A DNA stretch of 64,000 nucleotides from Pempheris klunzingeri (GCF_042242105.1 NC_092012.1:2568970-2632969), one strand, 5' to 3'; positions 1-12,362 are shown, counted from the first letter of the stretch. Translations and numbers: made by a program. Notes: generated from the sequence alone by a model not told the origin.

Positions 1-1100
1 TGAACATATTTGTCACATTACTCCCCCAAAAGCAGCCTGAAAGTCCTGCAGTACTTTTATTTTCTCTTTTCATCAGATTGTTTAGAATAAATTTGTTCAG
101 ATGTTTAGTAAAGTTTAAAGAGTTTTAGAGTCACGGGATGTTTTAAAATCAGTGGATCCAACCACAGAAGCCAGGATATCAGACTGTCCTCTGATCTTTA
201 CCTTTATTTCTGGTCAAAATGTGGAATAATTTCCCCTCTAAAATTAAAATAAAGAAAAAACTGCAGTGTGGTTGTGTATCATGAGACTCGTGTTTTAAAA
301 AGGTGCCAAATGCAAAAAAAAGGGCATGAAAATGATCAATTATTGGCTTAAAATACTTAGATATTGATTGGATCAGCAGGCAAGAGCTGATATCTGCCAA
401 ACAGTCCTGTGTGGGACAAAGTCCAACAAGAGCTGATCAACTTAACCTTCACTTTCTGTTTGCACCAAACTCCATTCAAAAAACAGCCGTTTTTAATCAG
501 AGATGACTGGCAGTGCTGCTGGTCTTGCAAAGCTTCAAATAAGTTGTAGTTCCCACAAACGCGGAATTAATCACCCGATCTTTTCTTTTTTTCTCGTGGG
601 TTTTCATACAAGAGTCTGGAAAAAGATCTTGAAGCGATGAGCTGAGCGACACAATGAGAGTATTTTTCAGCAGAATGTGAAGGGAAGATTTGTACTGCAG
701 CAGCTCACTGAGTAACAAGTGGTCTGACAGTGAAGCTCCTCACCGAGTCACAAACACATAAATCACACTCGGGCGCCACATCACCAGCTCACCGCCTATA
801 AATCCACCAAACTGCGCCAAAACGGGAACAAACCAGCGATCAATCGATAAAAGTGCTGATCGATCCGGACCTGATCAGACTCTCATACTCACTAAAACAG
901 AGAAAGACGCACCAGAGGAGCAGAGTTTGCAGGAGAAGTTTCCCCAGCTGGAGGTTACTTACATGCGTGGGTCTGTTTGTTTTCTCCTGCGGGGATCCTG
1001 AGTGCGGGTCTGAGTGCGGGTCTGAGCGGACTGAGTGACCTCCGGACCGACGGGAGCAACAAAGAGTGTGTGAGGAGGAGCAGCAGCAGCAGGAGGAGGC

Positions 1101-1102
<2 letters not shown>

Positions 1103-1190
<88 letters not shown>
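1103..1190. repeat. (CA)n microsatellite
   Basis: About 44 uninterrupted CA units run directly after a CAG/GGA-rich stretch. The alternating purine-pyrimidine tract is long enough to be polymorphic and could adopt Z-DNA. Apparent Thr-His or Cys-Val open frames over it are artefacts of the repeat. Confidence 0.97.
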
Positions 1191-1192
<2 letters not shown>

Positions 1193-1374
1193 CTCCGGTC
1201 CACCGTGTGGCAGATATGAGAAGTAACCAGCCTGCTGCCCCCCCCCTTTAACCCCTGAACCCCCGCAGAGCTCATCAATAACTAAACATGCGTCAGTTTA
1301 TCATAATTATCACTCAGAGGGCTTCGATCAGAGAAAGGTTTCTGTTATTTCATAGGAAGTTTTCAATCATTTTG

Positions 1375-1745
1375 GAAAAGTTTCTTATTAATTTGATACA
1401 TTAAGTCATTATTTGGAGAAATTAAGTCATTTTTTAATATATTAAGTCATTATTTGGAGATATTACATCATTTTTTTAATATATTACGTCATTTTTTTAA
1501 TATATTAAGTCATTATTTGGAGAAATTAAGTCATTATTTGGAGATATTAAGTCATTTTTTAATATATTAAGTCATTATTTGGAGATATTAAGTCATTTTT
1601 AAATATATTACGTCATTATTTGGAGATATTACATCATTTTTTTAATATATTACGTCATTTTTTTATATATTAAGTCATTATTTGGAGATATTAAGTCATT
1701 TTTTAATATATCAAGTCATTATTTGAAGGTACTACGTCATTATTA
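1375..1745. repeat. AT-rich minisatellite with a TTAAGTCATTATTTGGAGA-type unit
   Basis: The motif 'ATTAAGTCATTATTTGGAGA' alternates with 'ATTAAGTCATTTTTTAATAT' more than a dozen times with small indels and substitutions (ATTACGTCA, ATTACATCA). Two degenerate units reappear near 1840-1880. No gene overlaps it. Confidence 0.9.
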
Positions 1746-2214
1746 TAAGAAAGTTCCCCGCAGCTCATCATGGAGGATTAAAAACAGGCTCCTCTGCAGC
1801 TGCTCCACTAAATATGAGCCTTGTACTATTATATAGTCATTATTTTGATATATTAAGTCATTATTTTGAGAAACTTTCATTATTTTGGAGAAGTTCTGAG
1901 TGTCACAGCCTATTATATATTCATGTACATATATTATATCTGTATGTTGTTAAATGTTGAGAGAAACAGAACATTTCTTGCATGTAAACACATTTTTGGC
2001 CAATAAAGCTGATTCAGCATTAAGAAAACATGCACACAGTGAAAAACATTACTGTACATTCACTTGTTTTTCATCTATTGATTGATTAGATATTTAAAAA
2101 GTCCTGGGATCAGCCGGTGAAACATTAAGCATGTTTTTGACAATAGATAGAGGAGAATAAAGACATGACGTCAGCGCTGGCGAGTACAAGGTCTCCAGAT
2201 AACAGTGGTCATAC

Positions 2215-2440
2215 CAGGAGGAGGAGGAGGAGGAGGAGGAGGAGGGTGATGAAGTCAGGGTCGGTCTGAAGGGTACAATGCTCCTCCACACACCACGACA
2301 CACACAGTCAGCGTGAGAGTGTGTGTGTGTGTGTGTGAGGCCCACGAGTGATGTTATTCTGGCTGGGTGACAGCGCTGTGTGATGAAGAAGAAGAAGAAG
2401 AAGAAGAGGAGGAGGAGAAGAAGGAGAAGAAGAAGAAGAG
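2215..2440. repeat. Cluster of purine-rich simple repeats
   Basis: A (GGA)n tract at about 2215-2246, a GT tract at about 2317-2336 and a GAA/GGA tract at about 2384-2440 lie within 230 bp. The Glu/Lys-rich open frame over the last tract has no splice context and is not called as a gene. Confidence 0.85.
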
Positions 2441-2885
2441 GCTTCTCTCATGGGCCTCACATGGTTTCATGAGCTCTGACTCACAGACGGGATCTCTTCT
2501 CTCTCTTCTTTCTCTCTCTTACGTCGCAGCCTCCTTTCTTTACTCCACAAACGTCATGGTCACGCTCAGAAGCGCTTATATCATGTCCTTAAAGGGCGAC
2601 TCCGCTAAAACAAACAAGAAGACCTCTGTAGCTCCTCATCTCTGCTGCAGTCAGATCTGTTACTACAGCAAAAGTACTAATATACTAATAATAAACTGTA
2701 GAAATACCAAATAACAAATAAAAGTCCTGCATTGAAAATGTTACGTCTGTATAATGAGGAAAAGGTTGTTAAAGTGTTTAAGCAGCAAAGTGTCCTGTTG
2801 TACTATTATATATTCTATCAGTAGATTATCATTGATTGAAAAGCAGGATTTTACTGTTGGAGCTCATTTTTATGTGTTTTTAACC

Positions 2886-3208
2886 AGAAACAGCTCTTAT
2901 ATAGTTCTCTTCAAAGCCACCAGACTCCATTGACAAAAACACTAATTTTACCTTGAGGGCCAAATGAGTTGCTGGTCTTCTGCTGCCTCGGTCGGTTAGT
3001 TTGTTTGTGTTATTTTGTGACTTTGGTGTTTTAAAGAGTTACTTGGGATCCAACTCAGAAGTGGTGTAACATATTTTAGCACAAACTAACTAACTGACTG
3101 AGGCAGCAGTAGGCCAGCAATGCATGTGGCCCTCAAGGTAAAATTAGTGTTTTTGTGAATGGAGTCTGGTGGGTTAGAAGAGGGCGCTATAATGGCTGTT
3201 TCTGATAA
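2886..3208. mobile_element. Foldback repeat, short form, copy 1
   Basis: The left arm contains 'CACCAGACTCCATTGACAAA' and a GCTGGTCT..GCTGCCTC block. The right arm is its reverse complement, ending in 'TTTGTGAATGGAGTCTGG' and then 'GGCTGTTTCTG', which mirrors the CAGAAACAGC at the left edge. The two arms read outward from a centre with ACTTTGGTGTTTTAAAGAGTTA. There is no coding capacity, so I infer a non-autonomous foldback or MITE-like element. Confidence 0.8.
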
Positions 3209-3721
3209 CTCCACATTAGTCTGAGAACAACCTACAGGGACTAAAAGTAAATTCATTTGCTTTATAGATTTATGGCAGATTCAAATGATAAAGCTGGTGT
3301 TAATACTGTATTTTTTTTATCATTGTGATCAAGTCTATGAGTGTAGAATCTACTGAAAGCATCAAGTGTCGGTGAACCGGCTGCGTTTATAGTTTTATAT
3401 TCCACTAATAAAGGGAATAAAAGACCAAACAGAATAAAATTAACCACCTGAATTCAAGAGATTTAAGCATGAAAATATTTTAAACATATAAACATAATGT
3501 AAACACTGATTGTTTCTCGGGTTGGAAAGTTATATTCTGATTAAATACTCACATTTTATCAAACCACTTTATTTAGCATCCAAGAAAACAGTTCAGTTAG
3601 TCTCGAATCAGACTGATGAGAAATTGTCCATATAAGTATTTCTTTATTTTATCTATTTGGTACCAAGTCAAGTACTTTTAAGCAGCATTTTAATGTTTGT
3701 GTCTTGTTTTTGTCCCTCTAA

Positions 3722-3782
3722 AGCACTTTGAACAGCCCTGTGTCTGAAAGATGCCATATAAATAAATGTGTCTTGCCTTAAT
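3722..3782 (+). repeat. LINE-like 3' tail fragment
   Basis: The segment reads AAAGCACTTTGAACAGC then GATGCCATATAAATAAATG. It resembles the 3' ends of fish L2/CR1-type LINEs and related SINEs, which usually end with a '..GCTATATAAATAAA' motif. Only the tail is visible and there is no ORF. The family assignment is from memory. Confidence 0.45.
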
Positions 3783-4507
3783 GTTGCAGCTGGTTTAGAT
3801 GAACTAAACACTCCATAAAAATTGAACGCCTCATTTAGTAGTTTAATCAGCAGCTCAGCTGAGGAAAATACACCAATATTTCCCCAAGATCCTGCTTATT
3901 ACATGTCTTTGTACTAAAAGCATCAATAATTTAACAAACATTGATTGAGAAATGATTTTATTGCTCATTTAACACAAATACAACTGTAGAACATTGTGAT
4001 TAAATCAGAATCAAGTACTCAAAAAAACAACTGCATAATAAAATGAAATCTTAACTGTACAAAAGTGCAGGACTTAGTGTTAAAACTTTCCCATCTGTTA
4101 CACTAAAACTAAACACATTTAAAGACTAATTTCTAAATGATGAGTGTTTTTGGTGGGTGAAACTTAAAAACCAGATCCAAAAGTTTGGTAAACAAGTTAA
4201 TAGTTTAACTTATGAACACAGTCGATGGTTCAAAAAAAATGAAACGTCCATGAAATGAGGCCAAATCCTGCATGTGTGAGATTTAACACAGAGAATTTCA
4301 TTTAAATTCCAGTTATGTCCAGGTTTTTTTAAGATAAAGCAGCATGAGGGAGGAAAAAGAACAAAGTTTAGTGCTGAGAGTTCATCCTGGTGACCCAGAG
4401 GTTGATCGATCAATAAAAAAGCTGCACTGGAGTAAAATCTGTACCTTTGAGTTGCGCCCACATTTCTGAACAAACCACAAAGTTTGGATCAAAAATTATA
4501 AAAACAT

Positions 4508-4513
4508 TTTATT
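4508..4513 (-). terminator. ccnb2: Polyadenylation signal of ccnb2
   Basis: Forward TTTATT gives AATAAA on the minus strand, about 75 bp past the ccnb2 stop codon. It is the first canonical signal downstream and implies a short 3' UTR. Confidence 0.6.
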
Positions 4514-4587
4514 AAAATCTAGTCTCCACAGGTCGTGATCGATCTAAAAATAAAGTGCAAGTGAAATGTCGGAAGGAAACGTCGTCC

Positions 4588-7500
4588 TCAGGGGTCTTTG
4601 AGCAGAGCGGCGGCCATGTTCCTCACGATGGAGCAGCTCAGCTGAGGGATGAGGCTGATCTTCATCAGCTTGCTGCTCGAGTACTTTCTCTTGATGGCCT
4701 GGAAAAGAAAATATAAAATAAATGTAAGAGCATCTAATAATTGACCTGAGAGCTCTTAGTTTAATACAGGAATGTTGGATCATTCCACCACACCAGACTC
4801 CATTGACAAAAACAGTAATTTTACCCGACAGGACATGTGAGTTGCTGGTGTACTGCTGCCTCAGTTTGTTAGTTTGGATTATTGAGAGAGTTTGCTTTTT
4901 ATTAAAGGGTTTACTTTGGATATGAACCAACATGTTAAAGACTCTAAAGTCAATGCAATCAGACCAAGAAACTCCAGGGTTCTGCGAGGTAAAATTACCA
5001 TTTTCATCAATGGAGTCTGGTGTGTTTGCAGAGAGCGATATAACGGCTGTTTGTGGTTAAACCAAAAGGATCTTCCAGGTCTCTCTCTGTAGGGATCCTT
5101 TCCATGATGCTGTCACACACTTAGAATAACACTCTGAGCCTGTCAGTGGCTTTGTCATTCACTCCGTCTAGTTCTTGTGCTTCGTTTCTCACCTGGAACT
5201 TTGTTTTCCCGTCGTTAACCATCACAACGTTTTTGGCGATGTGCTGCATGACTGGCTTCAGGTGGGCCTCGTCGTAGGCGGAGTAGTGCTGCTGAGTGGA
5301 CGACTGAAGGGGAGGAGACCAATTAAAGAACACAGCTTTACTAAAAAGCGTCAATGAGGCAGATTAACGACATTAAACTGCTTCAGTTCTGTCAGACTGA
5401 CCCACGGCAGCCCGTCGAGCAGCAGCTGGGAGAGGCAGAGGGAGGCTGCGGCAATCTCAGAGGGCCGGTAGTGCACCATGTCGTAGTCGATGAGGGTCAG
5501 CTCCATCAGGTACTTGGCCAGCGTGTGTCTCTCTACGTCAGACTGAGACAGAAACAGTCCAGGTGTTAAACACACAGCTACACTCATGAATTCAGTCCTG
5601 GAAAATTATGGCTGCAGCAATTAAGCAGTTTGTCAAAATGAAATTAGAACATCTGAGTTTCCACTGGAAGGGTTTTAAACTGAGAAGAGCTTTTCTCAGC
5701 AGTAAAAAAAACAAATTCAGATAAATAAAACTAATGAAATGCTCAAACCTGCCTGTAATAGAGTCTGATGTTTGCCTTTGTTTGTTCTACACTCCCTTAA
5801 ATTCAGCCTGCTCATAGAAAATGGCTGCTGGTCTCCTAGAAGACCTTGAAGGTTATATTGTTGTGGCAAACGTATCCAAACACTCACATTAGCCACCTTG
5901 GAGGCCCGTCTGAGGAAGTGTAAAGGAAGAGGACGTCCCAGCTGAAAGTTGAGGCTCCTTAAAACCACCTGCTCCATCTCCAGGATCTGAGACTTGGTGA
6001 AGGCGTTGTCTGTGATGTAGGCAAAGTCTCCGACCTCCGGAGCGTACATCTCCTCGTACTTGCAGGCCACCAACATGGACGTCACGCCGACGAGCTGCAG
6101 CTTTCTGCGAGAGACCGGCTGGACCTGCAGCACAGCGAGGAGAAGAGGGGTTTTCAAACAGAGCTCACAAATCCCCCAGAGAGACGAGCACGCAGGCGGT
6201 TCTTACCTGGAGGAAACGATCCAGGACGGCAACTGTGAGGTACAGAGTCTCCTGCAGCAGCTGGAACCTGGAGTGGACCTGGACCAGCCAGTCGATCAGC
6301 AGAGCTCGCATGCGTTCTGTGATTTCATAACCCTGCATGTAGTTTGCTCGTACGGCCTGCTCCACCTGAGGACACAGACGGAGACGTGAGACAACCCCAC
6401 GCAGGGCGAGAGCCCAGAGTTCGGCCCCCAGAGGGATTAAGTTACCTCCAGGGTGTGCAGATAGTGGTAGATGTCTTTGACATATTCGGAGCAGAGCTGC
6501 GGCAGGTCCGAGTCCTGCGCGTCCACGTCCTGCACGGTGAGCAGCGCCTCAGAGAAAGCCTGGCACAGCTCCGCCTCCTCCCTCATGGACACGTCGGCCG
6601 ACTCCTCTGACACCGGGGGGAGGGGGTCTGCGGGTGCTTGGACCTCCCGGACCGCTGGAGGCGCCGCCTGGACCGCAGCAGGTTTGGCCGCCAGGGTCGA
6701 CGGTTTGGCTGCTGCTTTGCCTCGTCCCGTCCTCTGAGGAAGTGAATCAAATGCAGGGTTATTTAAAAATGGATGTTTGAGTTTTGGGCTGTGAGGCTCG
6801 TTTAGCACAGCTTTCAATTCAGCTGTTTAAAGGAAACTTAATTTGCAGCCAAACTGTTGTGAAAGCACATTAGTCATTTCAGGTAAAGACGCCGTCCAAA
6901 ACCTACTTTTACATCTGTAAAACCTTTATTCCATTTAAAACCAGTATACTTTGAACCAAAGCCGTCTCAAATCAGAAATTTCTAATCTGGGTTTTTGTTC
7001 TCAGCCTGGTCTGATGTGGTTTACCTGTGGGGAGGAATAAAGCAGTGAAGTGTCCTTTATGCATTTAGAAATAGGGGTTTTAAAAAAGTGAACGTGGGTT
7101 TGAGACAGTGTTTAAGTCTTTAGCTGACACGTTTAACACTTTCACAACCGCAAGTGCTGCAAAAACGCCAAAAGCTGGAAGTTTCTCTTAACTATCAAAC
7201 TGACTTCAGTGTCTTTGCTTCTCTGTACATTAAAGAAGGTTGGAGTTGGAGAACAAAACCAGATACTTTAGTCCAGCTGCAGTCAGTGAACACTACAGCC
7301 TGATGATGGTTTAACAGCCTCCACACATCGGACCATGTGGAGCAGCTTGTGTGTCTTCCTGTGAGTCATCATGTGATCCACAGAGCTGATTACAGGTGAA
7401 TCACAGCCCAGAAGCCGTGTGTTGCTCCCTGATGTTACCTTTGTGTTGACTGCAGCAGGAAAGTTGGTGATCTCCCCCAGAGCAGCTCTCCTCAGACCCG

Positions 7501-7786
7501 CTGCGGTGCTTTTACCCATCTTCACCGGGTTCTCTGCGGCTGAAAGCTGCTAAAAAACAGACAGACACAAAACTAAAAACGTCAGAAAAACACAAACGCT
7601 GTCTGGTTTTCACTGACAGTTAAATTACCTGCATTATAGAAGCACAGGTGAACTAAGAGCCGAACAGGCAGGAGACGCTGGTGTTAGCTAACAATGCTAG
7701 CTAGCTAGCTAAAGTTAGCTAAACGCAGCAAAGCAGCGAAATAAACTCACTTTACTCACCGCAGCACGAACTTCAACAGAAGACAT
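4588..7786 (-). CDS. ccnb2: Cyclin B2
   Basis: This is a G2/M cyclin that activates CDK1 and is removed by the APC/C in mitosis. Coding exons on the minus strand are 7786-7760, 7549-7439, 6733-6446, 6365-6207, 6124-5888, 5542-5402, 5303-5193 and 4698-4588. They total 1185 nt, or 394 residues, against about 398 in mammals. A destruction box of the form RxxLxxIxN sits at residues 30-38 (RAALGEITN). The cyclin core begins near residue 140, with [13 protein letters not shown] at about 161. Cyclin B2 is preferred over B1 because of [32 protein letters not shown] and the [15 protein letters not shown] tail. The start is the first ATG, 9 codons before intron 1. For exon 2 only the CAG|CTTTCA-proximal acceptor (exon starting at 7549) keeps the frame; using the next AG hits a stop. 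Intron 7 contains a foldback repeat. Confidence 0.96.
4786..5152. mobile_element. Foldback repeat in ccnb2 intron 7, copy 2
   Basis: The left arm starts at CACCAGACTCCATTGAC. The right arm, ending at TGGAGTCTGGTGTGTTTGCA, extends into the long-form outer sequence (AAACCAAAAGGATCTTCC, GTAGGGATCC, CCTGTCAGTGGC). The left outer arm is missing, so this is a truncated long-form copy. It lies wholly between coding exons 7 and 8 of ccnb2. Confidence 0.8.
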
Positions 7787-7924
7787 CGTTAGTGTCCGCA
7801 GCTACGAGGCCAAACTGTGACTCAGAGAACCGAAAAAAAAAAGAGGATTCAATTTATTTACCGATAAAACAAAAGATCCGTGGACGCCAATTTCTGCACG
7901 CTAACAACACGGAAACGAGCAGCT

Positions 7925-7984
7925 TTCAAATAGCGCTCCGTCAAATCTGATTGGCTGCAGCTTTGATAGGACGCTCCTGATTGG
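7925..7984 (-). promoter_or_regulatory. ccnb2: ccnb2 cell-cycle promoter: CHR plus two CCAAT boxes
   Basis: On the minus strand a TTTGAA (7930-7925) matches the cell-cycle genes homology region bound by MuvB/DREAM and B-MYB complexes. Two inverted CCAAT boxes (forward GATTGGCTG) lie upstream at 7950-7954 and 7980-7984, exactly 30 bp apart. Mammalian cyclin B2 promoters are known to combine spaced NF-Y sites with a TTTGAA CHR. The block lies 140-200 bp upstream of the ATG. Confidence 0.7.
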
Positions 7985-9064
7985 CTGACAGCCTGAGGTC
8001 ACATGAGCAGGTCTGCAGGTGCTTAATAACAAAACAAACATGTTATTATTTGTTACTGTGACAACACGTGAAAATAAACAGATGAATAAGGTAGAAAACA
8101 TATAAACTAACTCATTATTAAATTAATTAATATAATTCTCTCATTAGGGAGTTTTACTGGATGATGTTTAATGGAAATATCTTTACTGAAAAGTCTGTTT
8201 TTATTCCGTTATTTCACCTTTAGTGACAGTGGTGATGTGGTTAACATAATTATAATTAAAGGTAAATCTCATTTACATAAATGGGAAAACTATAAACCCT
8301 TCATTTGTATGAAAAATGTAAATACTGTGTATTATCTATAAAAACTGTATAAATGACTGGAGGTATATGTGTGTGTATAAATGTATATTATATATTATAC
8401 TATATATTATATTATATCTTCCCTTCATGAGATTAAGTCATTATGAGTTAAAAACAAATAAATTAAAGTGTTGATGTCAGCGCCGTCCGACCTGTCAGCC
8501 AATCAGATGCCTCCTTTCTCTGACAGCCAGGAACTAAACCTCTTTATTTTAGCTAACGCTAACTAGCTAGCCCAATATAAAGATGTTTCTTAGTGTGTGT
8601 GTGGAGACTTTAGCAGATATTTGATTCAGCACGACTGTGACGTCTTTTCCCAGGAGAAAAAAATTACATTTAAATCTATTATTTTTTGGAGACTGGAAAC
8701 ATGAAAGTGAAGAGAGTCGATCAAAACAATAAAGCTGTGAGCCATAAAACCAAAACAAGAGGCTGAAAGACGCCAAAACTAGGAGTTCATATTAAGAGGC
8801 GAAGAATAACGACAGCGAGGAGTCTTTTGTTTAGTCTAGAGACGTTCGGCAAGAATAAAGTTTTCATTCTGTATTTGTTAGAAAAATGAACACAGTTTTG
8901 TTTTTACGACGCTGGAGTCATCGGCATAAAGTTACACTTTTAACGTTAATACATTTTGGTGACTGAAACTTTGAACTCATCAGCTGCTAAAAACAGAAGC
9001 CCCCATTTCTGAAAAACAACAATCAACAGCAGCATCTGAGTTTTACGACTTTTTTAGGACATAA

Positions 9065-9365
9065 CCAGTTTTTCGTAGTTTTTTACGTTATATAAAGCAG
9101 CATTTTAATATTTTATTGGAGTTTTTCGACTTTTTTAAGGACATAAACAGTATTTTTCGTAGGTTTTCACGTTATATAAAGCAGCATTTTAATATTTTAT
9201 TGGAGTTTTTCGAGTTTTTTAAGGACATAAACAGTATTTTTCGTAGGTTTTTACGTTATATAAAGCAGCATTTTAATATTTTATTGGAGTTTTTCGAGTT
9301 TTTTAAGGACATAAACAGTATTTTTCGTAGGTTTTCACGTTATATAAAGCAGCATTTTAATATTT
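9065..9365 (+). repeat. 84-bp minisatellite
   Basis: About 3.5 copies of an 84-bp unit run in tandem, each with TTTTTAAGGACATAAACAG, TTTTTCGTAGG and ACGTTATATAAAGCAGC. The landmark TTTTATTGGA recurs at exactly 84-bp spacing. Because 84 is a multiple of three, one frame stays open and would encode a 28-residue repeat, but nothing else supports translation. Confidence 0.92.
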
Positions 9366-10278
9366 TCCTCACTCACACATCAGTCATTCAGGAGGAATCT
9401 ACGTTGGAGGAAACTTTTCTTTCGCACACTAAAGCTGCTTCAGGAGCAAGTTGTGGTTCAGTTTCTTGTCACGCTGACTCAGAGGAGGATCGAACTGCAG
9501 ACCCTCCCATTGATGGACGACCCACTTTACCTCTGGGACACAGCTGAACGGTGCTTTTCAACTTTTTTGTGACGTAAAAAACAGCGTTTAGCAAATATTG
9601 TACGAAAAGCGACGGTATTTGGCACTTTTTGAACATTTGAAGGCAGCATTCGAATAAACCTGTTCTGTATTAATGCGCCGCTGAAAGTAGTCCCCAACAA
9701 ATGCACCATTTTCTTCTGTTTGAGTAACATTTGATTTAAGCAGTTTTAGGAAGTTAATGATCCTTACGAACGTCAGAAAATACTGACAGAAAGACTAACA
9801 CACTGTTGGTTTTGGTCTTTTAGTTGGATTTGTTCACAGGAATAAAAAATATAGAATATAACTAAGGTCAGACACTGCGACGGCGATTAAAGGAACATTT
9901 CAAAAAACTAAAAACTTTGACGTCAAACATCCAGCCGACCTCAAAACAGGCTCAGGAAACAAGAGTCACAAAGAAACTTTATATAGTTTTCAAGTATTCA
10001 AAACTGTTAAATAAGTACAAGATGTGTTCACATGATTTACATATTGGACAATATATGCACTGCCCATTTTTAATTCTCTTTACATGTTTCCCACTACCCA
10101 CGCAACACGCTAAAATGTCCGCAAACTATTCACATTTGTTTTACTTTTTTTTTTCTTCAGTTTTTTTTATTTTTTAGACTTTTTGAATCAATTGGAAATC
10201 TTGACAGCTGTCTATTGGACAAAGACCACACAGACGGTACACCTGGAACAGTTTACAGTGTAGGATGGAGACGTCCGA

Positions 10279-10345
10279 CGAAGGTGGTGGGGGTGGTGGG
10301 GGGGGCCGTGGGGTCGGGTTTAAGGGGGTCGGGGGTCGGGGGTCA
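10279..10345 (+). other. G-rich tract with G-quadruplex potential
   Basis: The plus strand carries at least eight runs of three or more G within 67 bp (for example GGGGTCGGG and GGGGGTCGGGGGTCGGGGGTC). This satisfies the usual four-tract G-quadruplex pattern several times over. There is no gene on the plus strand here. If the region is transcribed as kmt5b 3' UTR, the RNA would be C-rich instead. Confidence 0.7.
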
Positions 10346-11493
10346 CGGACTGAGCCAGGTTCAGAACGGCGATTAGCTGCTGGTGATATGAACAGTACAT
10401 ATTAAACACAGGAAAAGTGGGGTTAACATTCGGTCTCAGTTGATCCCTTGATCTGTTGGACAGTTCGTTTACTTCCACACAACAAAAATAAAATAATATA
10501 CAGAAGGACTGACGCGTTTCTGACGGGGGGAGGGGGGCAGATGGTGTTTGCATTTCCACTCGTCGCTGATTAATGCGGAACAAATTTGGTCTAAATGTGT
10601 CAAAAAGCTGTTCGTTAAGGCACCTAATGCTGTTGGATAGACTGTTTTTTTATGTTTTTTTTTTTGAGGGGAAACTAAAACAAACTGAACGTGTGTGAGC
10701 ACCTGCGAAGACATAAAACAAAACGTTAGGAAACACTACAGATATAACTGATAAGAATTTGCATTTCTGGCGTAAAACTGGCGTGTATTTCTACAGAGAT
10801 GTGGCCCGTTGGAAGTTAATGCTGCCACCATCTACCAATAATGAGGAACACAGGACAGATGAGGAAATAAAAGTAGCACCATTGAGAAAACAATACATGA
10901 TTATAAGCTAGTGAGAATGTGATTTTCCTCCCCAAACTCTAGTGTCAAGAGACATTTGTTAACTTCCAAAATCAGATTCGGGAAATAAAAAGTGAGAATA
11001 AATGTCATGGTTGAGCTGAGGGACAAGGAGCCAGTCTTTCTGTACATTACTTTCAGAATTAAAAAGCATATAAGCAGCCGTTATAGATGGATTTTGCCTT
11101 TTCAGTCATTTTTTTTTTTTAAAAGGGTCGAACCACCATGTTACCATTATACAGTAGCTCCGAAAACAAAGAGGAAACACCGATCCATTTATTCTCCCGT
11201 CTCAACTGTACTCAACTGATTATAAAAACCTTGTGTGCTTTTATTTCTAGGGGTTTTGCAGCTTAGACAACTTAATTTATTTACAGAGCTCTGAATAAAC
11301 CGCAGGAGGTCGATTCAGTGGAAAATAAAAATTGTGCGACGCCGTTGCAGCGCTCATGAATGTGTGACGACTGCAGGCGAACTAAAAACACACACACTGT
11401 AGTTCCTCATGCACATATTGTTACGGCCGACGTTTCATTATGATTTTTCTTTCATGTGAGATTTGTGCGTCAACACTTGGACGTGGTTTTGGT

Positions 11494-12362
11494 GCATGTT
11501 GAATCCATAATATACATAAAACTGTAAATCCTGCTTCAACAACTCTTTCCATCAGACCCAAGTGTCCAACATGATAGCATAGACTGAATAACTGAAGTAT
11601 CTTTAAACCTGGGCCCCATTTTTTTTTTTTTTTTACATATTTTGGTGTCCACAAGACTGGCAGGTACAAAAAGTGTTGGAATTGGTCGACGAGTGCCGCC
11701 AAAATGGGGTGCAATATCTGTCATGTGATCCTTTGGGGCAACTTAAATCAAAGTAGGTCCACTAAAAGTGCTTGTTTGATCCACTGACAGGCTCAAATTG
11801 TTATTCTAAGTGTGTGACAGCATTATGGAAAGGATCCCTACAGAGAGAGACCTGGAAGATCCTTCTGGTTTAACCACAAACAGCCGTTGTATCACTCTCT
11901 GCACACACACACCAGACTCCATTCACGAAAACAGTAATTCTACTTCACTGAACCCGGGAGTTGCTGATCTATCGCTGCCACGATTGATTGATTAGTCTGT
12001 GTTGCTGTGTGACATTGGTGTGTTTAAGAGTTAGTTCGGATCTGAACCAACGTGTTAAAACGCAAAAGTCACAGCAACTAAACCAGCAACTCCTGTGTGT
12101 CACCCTGGAAGTAAAATCCCTGTTTTAGTGAATGGAGTCTGGTGTGTGTGCAGAGAGCGATATAATGGCTGTTTGTGGTTAAACCAAAAGGATCTTCCAG
12201 GTCTCTCTCTGTAGGGATCCTTTCCATAATGCTGTCACACACTTAGAATAACAATCTGAGCCTGTCAGTGGATATTTTGACTAAGAGTTGTTCTCCATGA
12301 TCCTAAACAGTCACTTAGACACCAAAATATGTAAAAATGAGGCCCAGGTTTAAAAAAAACAA
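11494..12362. mobile_element. Foldback repeat, full-length long form, copy 3
   Basis: The outer left arm (TTTAAACCTGGGCCCCAT, then ACATATTTTGGTGTCC) is mirrored at the right end (GACACCAAAATATGTAAAAA, then GGCCCAGGTTTAAA). Moving inward, both arms carry TAGGTCCACTAAAAGTGC, CACTGACAGGCTC, GGAAAGGATCCCTACAGAG, GGAAGATCCTTCTGGTTTAA and CACCAGACTCCATTCAC. Left flanking DNA from about 11494 is also shared, in reverse complement, with the copy at 22.98-23.89 kb. No ORF encodes a transposase. Confidence 0.85.

Larger units (their letters stand above)
1..4507. other. Intergenic region, no gene supported
   Basis: No open frame here has splice sites, codon character or similarity that I can recognise. 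The interval holds a CA microsatellite, an AT-rich minisatellite, GGA/GAA purine tracts, one foldback repeat and a LINE-like 3' tail, listed separately. The rest is AT-rich and featureless to my reading. Confidence 0.6.

Noticed and set aside
840-1278. Several open frames of Cys-Val or Thr-His repeats
   Set aside because: They are translations of the CA microsatellite in different frames, without splice or start context.
5175-5569. Plus-strand open frames opposite ccnb2
   Set aside because: They are antisense shadows of ccnb2 exons; the minus strand carries clear cyclin motifs and splice sites.
6446-7549. Identification of the cyclin as B1
   Set aside because: The sequence is closer to B2 in the region [13 protein letters not shown], in MVHYRPS and in the short N-terminus; length also fits B2.
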